Notes under the pieces: generated by a model
The model's database searches: none
What the model saw: only the letters and a program-made list of their open reading frames with translations
What the model was told of the DNA's origin: nothing
Shown: piece after piece, positions 13,859 to 16,384 of the stretch
How positions within the stretch are numbered: the first letter of the stretch is position 1
Layout: each line of letters starts with the position of its first letter
Translations under genes and position numbers: made by a program
Origin: Neisseria lactamica
GTDB taxonomy: Bacteria; Pseudomonadota; Gammaproteobacteria; Burkholderiales; Neisseriaceae
Direction of reading: 5' to 3'
DNA: 16,384 nt
NCBI GenBank assembly: GCA_001067655.1
Contig: JUNU01000150.1
Coordinates: 1-16,384, forward strand

Positions 13859-13925
13859 AATAAGAATGCGGTATTTTAACGGATTTCGGGCTAAGTTCGC
13901 AGTTCATTGCAGGTTTGCTATAACG

Positions 13926-13969
13926 AAAAGGTCGTCTGAAACCCAAAATCAGGTTTCAGACGACCTTTT
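13926..13969. terminator. DUS inverted-repeat hairpin after the TonB-dependent receptor gene
   Basis: Perfect 18-bp arms at 13926-13943 and 13952-13969 carry paired mucDUS around an 8-base loop, with AAAA/TTTT flanks. It lies 14 bases beyond the receptor stop on the minus strand and should insulate tsaD from receptor transcription. Confidence 0.82.
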
Positions 13970-13982
13970 GTCAACGTGTCTA

Positions 13983-16079
13983 TCAGAAGCGGTAATTCAC
14001 GCCCAAGGCAAACTCGCGGCCGCGCTCGTAGAAGGGCACGCGTCCGTTGCCGTCGGGGAAGCGTTGGCTGTGCGAACGGTATTGCTTGTTGCCGATGTTG
14101 TTGACGGCGAAGTTGACGTTCAGATTGTCTTTTTTCAGCGGCTGCCAGTTGGCGTAGATGTCGTGTACGCCGTAGCCTGATTTCTTGCCGTGTATCGTGC
14201 CTTGTCCGCGGGCGACATCGGTGTATTTCACGCTTTGGGCGTAGCGGCCGCGCCAGCCGATTTCGAGTTTGGGGTTTTCAAACTGATAAGACAGACCGGT
14301 CAGCCATTGGCGGCCGGTGTTCCAGAAGGTGAACGAGCTTTCGTGGTCTTCCGCTTGAATCGGGCTTTCGCCGTAGTACATTTCGCCGTTCAGACGGGGT
14401 TTGACGTAGGACACGCCGGCGCGCGCGGTCAGGCCGCCCCAGCGGTAGGATGCGTCAAGTTCGTAGCCGTAGGTTTTGAGCGTGCCGCCGTTGTAAATCT
14501 TGCCGCGTTCGGTGATGGAGGCGGTGTTGTTGTTGATTTTTGCCCAACGATAGACGATGAGGTCTTTGATGCGTTGGTGGAACACGCTGCCGCTGACGTT
14601 GAAGTTGTCGTTGCGCCATTTGAAGCCCAGTTCGGCGCGACGGGCGGTTTCGGCTTTGAGGTTGCTGTCCAAATCGGCGGCGGCGCCTGCGCGTTCGTTA
14701 GCCAACAGGGCTTCGTTCAGGCGGGGTGCACGGCTTGCCTGATTGAGGTTTGCCAAGAGGGAGAAGTTGTCGTTGATGTCCCAAATCGCGCCGATGCTGG
14801 GGTTGAGCTGGCCGTGCGACGCGCTTTGTTTGCTGGCGGCGTTGTATTTGAAATGGTCGTAACGCAGGCCGGTGGTCAGGGTAACGGGGTGCAGGTTCCA
14901 AATGCCTTCCGCGTACACGCCGTGTTCGGCTTTCTTCTCTTTGTCGCGGTCATACAGGCCGAGAATCTTCAACCATGCGCCTTTGTCGGACGGCTCGGAG
15001 GTTTCGTGGCGGTAGTTGACGCCGTATTTCACCATGTGTCCGTCGCCGAAGGAGCTGGCGAGGTTCAGGTTGGCGCCGGTCGCTTTGATTTTGCTTAACT
15101 CAAGCTGGCCGATGGGAACGCCGCCTTGAGCCGTGCCGGAGGCATGGGCTTTCGGGGAAGGCGCGCCTTTAGGCGGCTTGGTGTCGTCGGTGTTGATTTG
15201 GAAGACGTTGGCGTCGATTTTGTCGAGGAAGCCAACGTTGCGGCCGCGGTATTCCAGATTGTAGGATTGCTCTTTTTGGTAAGTACCGTCCACGCCGACG
15301 TAGCTGTCAACGTTTTGGAACTCGGCTTTGTCGGTGCGGTTGCCTTTTTGGTATTCCTGACGGTAGGTCAGGCGGATGCCGTGGTCGTCGTTGAAGTCGT
15401 AGCCGAGTTTGGCGAGGTAGCTGTGCTGTTTCAGACGACTGCCGTGGTTGACATTGCCGTTGCCGTCTTTGTAGTCGCGGTTGTTGAGGAAGTTGCCTGC
15501 AAACAGGGCATCGAAGCCGTTTTGATAGCCGTAAACCGCTGCGTTGCCGGTTGAGCCTTTATTGCTGCTCAAGCCCGCGCCGAGTTTGAAACCGAAAGGT
15601 TTGCCGTCGGTCAGCAGGTCTTTCGCATCAACCGTCGTTACGCGGATGGTACCGCCGACCGCGCCCAAACCCGCACTCGCCGCACCTGTGCCTTTTTCGA
15701 CGTTGATGCTTTTCACTAAAGCAGGGTCAAGCTGGAATCGGCTTTGGTGGTGGAAAATTTTGGTGGATTGGCTGGTGCCGTCTACTTCCAAATTAATCTT
15801 GTCTTCGCCGACGCCGCGGATGCTGTAAAACTGCGCCACGCCGTTGCCGCCGCCGACATCCATGCCGATTTGGTCTTTCATGACTTGTTTCAAATCGGTC
15901 GAAGTTTCGCGGTCAAGCTGGTTGCGGGTAACGCGGGTCGGTACGGCAGTACCGGTAACGACGACTTCTTTCAATTCGGCTGTCGCTTCGGGCTTGATAT
16001 TTTCAGCGTGGGCAAAGCCTGAAGACAGTGCCAGCACCATGATGCTGAAACGGAAGGCGGGGGAATGGGGGGATTTCAT
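13983..16079 (-). CDS. TonB-dependent outer-membrane receptor, FetA/FrpB-like
   Basis: The 698-aa protein has a signal peptide (cut near AHA, residue 25), a TonB-box-like region ELKEVVVTG (36-44), a plug domain (about 48-150) and a beta barrel ending in the terminal aromatic Phe. Plug and barrel segments resemble FetA/FrpB: GGGNGVAQFYSIRG (76-89), HHQSRFQLDPALVK, EKGTGAASAGLGA, LEIGWRGRY. FetA imports ferric enterobactin-type siderophores through the outer membrane using TonB energy; the ligand here is not decidable. AGGAAG precedes the ATG, and a promoter with Fur-like boxes lies upstream. No cognate periplasmic binding protein or ABC genes are visible, unlike the fetAB arrangement. A TdfX-type or heme receptor is possible, but sequence resemblance favours the FetA group. 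Confidence 0.88.
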   Translation of the reverse strand: MKSPHSPAFRFSIMVLALSSGFAHAENIKPEATAELKEVVVTGTAVPTRVTRNQLDRETSTDLKQVMKDQIGMDVGGGNGVAQFYSIRGVGEDKINLEVDGTSQSTKIFHHQSRFQLDPALVKSINVEKGTGAASAGLGAVGGTIRVTTVDAKDLLTDGKPFGFKLGAGLSSNKGSTGNAAVYGYQNGFDALFAGNFLNNRDYKDGNGNVNHGSRLKQHSYLAKLGYDFNDDHGIRLTYRQEYQKGNRTDKAEFQNVDSYVGVDGTYQKEQSYNLEYRGRNVGFLDKIDANVFQINTDDTKPPKGAPSPKAHASGTAQGGVPIGQLELSKIKATGANLNLASSFGDGHMVKYGVNYRHETSEPSDKGAWLKILGLYDRDKEKKAEHGVYAEGIWNLHPVTLTTGLRYDHFKYNAASKQSASHGQLNPSIGAIWDINDNFSLLANLNQASRAPRLNEALLANERAGAAADLDSNLKAETARRAELGFKWRNDNFNVSGSVFHQRIKDLIVYRWAKINNNTASITERGKIYNGGTLKTYGYELDASYRWGGLTARAGVSYVKPRLNGEMYYGESPIQAEDHESSFTFWNTGRQWLTGLSYQFENPKLEIGWRGRYAQSVKYTDVARGQGTIHGKKSGYGVHDIYANWQPLKKDNLNVNFAVNNIGNKQYRSHSQRFPDGNGRVPFYERGREFALGVNYRF

Positions 16080-16129
16080 ATTCTTCCTCTCGATGGGTTT
16101 TGACGGGTTACGTTAATTTGAGAGTGCGT

Positions 16130-16159
16130 ATTCTAATATTAATTGATAATGATTTGCAA
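16130..16159 (-). promoter_or_regulatory. Candidate promoter of the TonB-dependent receptor gene
   Basis: On the minus strand TTGCAA (16159-16154) and TAGAAT (16135-16130) are 18 bases apart. The -10 matches five of six consensus bases. It lies about 50 bases before the start codon at 16079. Confidence 0.5.
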
Positions 16160-16163
16160 AATA
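16145..16163. promoter_or_regulatory. Putative Fur box overlapping the receptor promoter
   Basis: GATAATGATTTGCAAAATA matches 13 of 19 positions of the Fur consensus, with a perfect first nonamer GATAATGAT. It covers the predicted -35, the position expected for iron-dependent repression. Confidence 0.55.
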
Positions 16164-16174
16164 TAATTTATAAA

Positions 16175-16193
16175 AAGAATATTAATCATAATT
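16175..16193. promoter_or_regulatory. Second putative Fur box upstream of the receptor
   Basis: AAGAATATTAATCATAATT also matches 13 of 19 consensus positions, mainly in the second half (AATCAT). It lies upstream of the promoter in the minus-strand sense. Local A+T richness makes chance matches easier. Confidence 0.4.
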
Positions 16194-16333
16194 TTGACGG
16201 ATGGTATGGATTGAAGCTCTATGACCGAACCGGATGGAAATCGGATTTTTGAAGGGGGACGATATTTTTGATGTTTGGTGCGGCGTGCGTGTTTGGTGAG
16301 GGCGGCTGGTTTGCGGATGTTGGAAACGCGTTT
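16194..16333. other. Gene-free stretch between the receptor promoter and the CREE
   Basis: With the leader at 16080-16193 this makes about 300 bases without a gene. I see no credible reading frame longer than about 16 codons, no hairpin terminator and no DUS. A G5 run occurs near 16252, too short and too distant to act as a phase-variation tract for the receptor promoter. Confidence 0.6.
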
Positions 16334-16384
16334 TATAGTGGATTAAATTTAAACCAGTACGGCGTTGCCTCGCCTTAGCTCAAA
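16334..16384. repeat. Correia repeat (CREE) end fragment, cut by window edge
   Basis: It begins with TATAGTGGATTAAATTTAAA, whose reverse complement ends the fragment at 1-51. The sequence then continues CCAGTACGGCGTTGCC...TTAGCTCAAA, as in neisserial Correia elements. The element continues past the window. Confidence 0.8.

Noticed and set aside
14190..15098. Long open frame (302 codons) on the plus strand, opposite the TonB-dependent receptor
   Set aside because: It is antisense to a well-supported receptor gene, its translation is a low-complexity Val/Ala/Phe-rich string, and no ribosome binding site or family motif supports it.
16245..16262. Phase-variable poly-G tract
   Set aside because: It is only five G long, and lies upstream of the predicted promoter without a reading frame around it.

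Overview
The window is chromosomal DNA of a Neisseria species. The main evidence is the very high density of DNA uptake sequences (DUS). At least 15 copies of the AGGTCGTCTGAA dialect (AG-mucDUS) are present, together with about five AGGCCGTCTGAA copies and one ATGCCGTCTGAA. Partial Correia repeats (CREE) sit at both window edges, and a FetA/FrpB-type receptor and an ACP/MliC-like protein are present. Prevalence of AG-mucDUS points to a commensal of the N. mucosa/N. sicca type rather than a gonococcus or meningococcus; this species-level inference is only moderately secure. No tRNA, rRNA, insertion sequence, prophage or CRISPR array was seen.

Layout. Positions 1-51 are the tail of a CREE, followed by queC (minus strand). 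From 895 there are two plus-strand membrane-protein genes, a YnbA-like CDP-alcohol phosphatidyltransferase and a DUF2238/YjdF-like protein. A minus-strand block (2394-4854) holds an unusual 651-aa protein that joins a Pycsar-effector-like membrane domain (DUF5706) to a DUF3616-like propeller, and a small PepSY-type secreted protein. DUS hairpins bracket this block. From 5085 comes a plus-strand fusion of an alpha/beta hydrolase and a methyltransferase (YnbC-like), then a minus-strand ACP/MliC-like secreted protein (7021-7392). A plus-strand run follows at 7591-12693: a secreted protein of unknown function, a PAP2/dual-specificity phosphatase (YnbD-like), a degenerate CREE, a CPBP intramembrane protease, a small membrane protein, a lysophospholipid acyltransferase and a CDP-diglyceride synthase (YnbB-like). 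The window ends with tsaD and a Fur-type-regulated TonB-dependent receptor, both on the minus strand, and the head of a second CREE.

How the genes fit together. The four activities that E. coli encodes as ynbABCD are all here, spread over about 12 kb and interleaved with minus-strand genes, with an acyltransferase and a small membrane protein tightly coupled to the ynbB-like gene. The acyltransferase could make phosphatidic acid, the cytidylyltransferase CDP-diacylglycerol, and the CDP-alcohol transferase a phosphatidyl-alcohol. The PAP2/DSP protein could dephosphorylate an intermediate, and the hydrolase/methyltransferase could remodel or methylate the product. This reads as a dedicated accessory phospholipid pathway whose product cannot be told from sequence.

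The other notable item is the DUF5706-DUF3616 fusion, which has no nucleotide cyclase beside it. DUS and a DUS-linked 33-bp repeat have also entered coding sequences, forming protein linkers, protein tails and stop codons.
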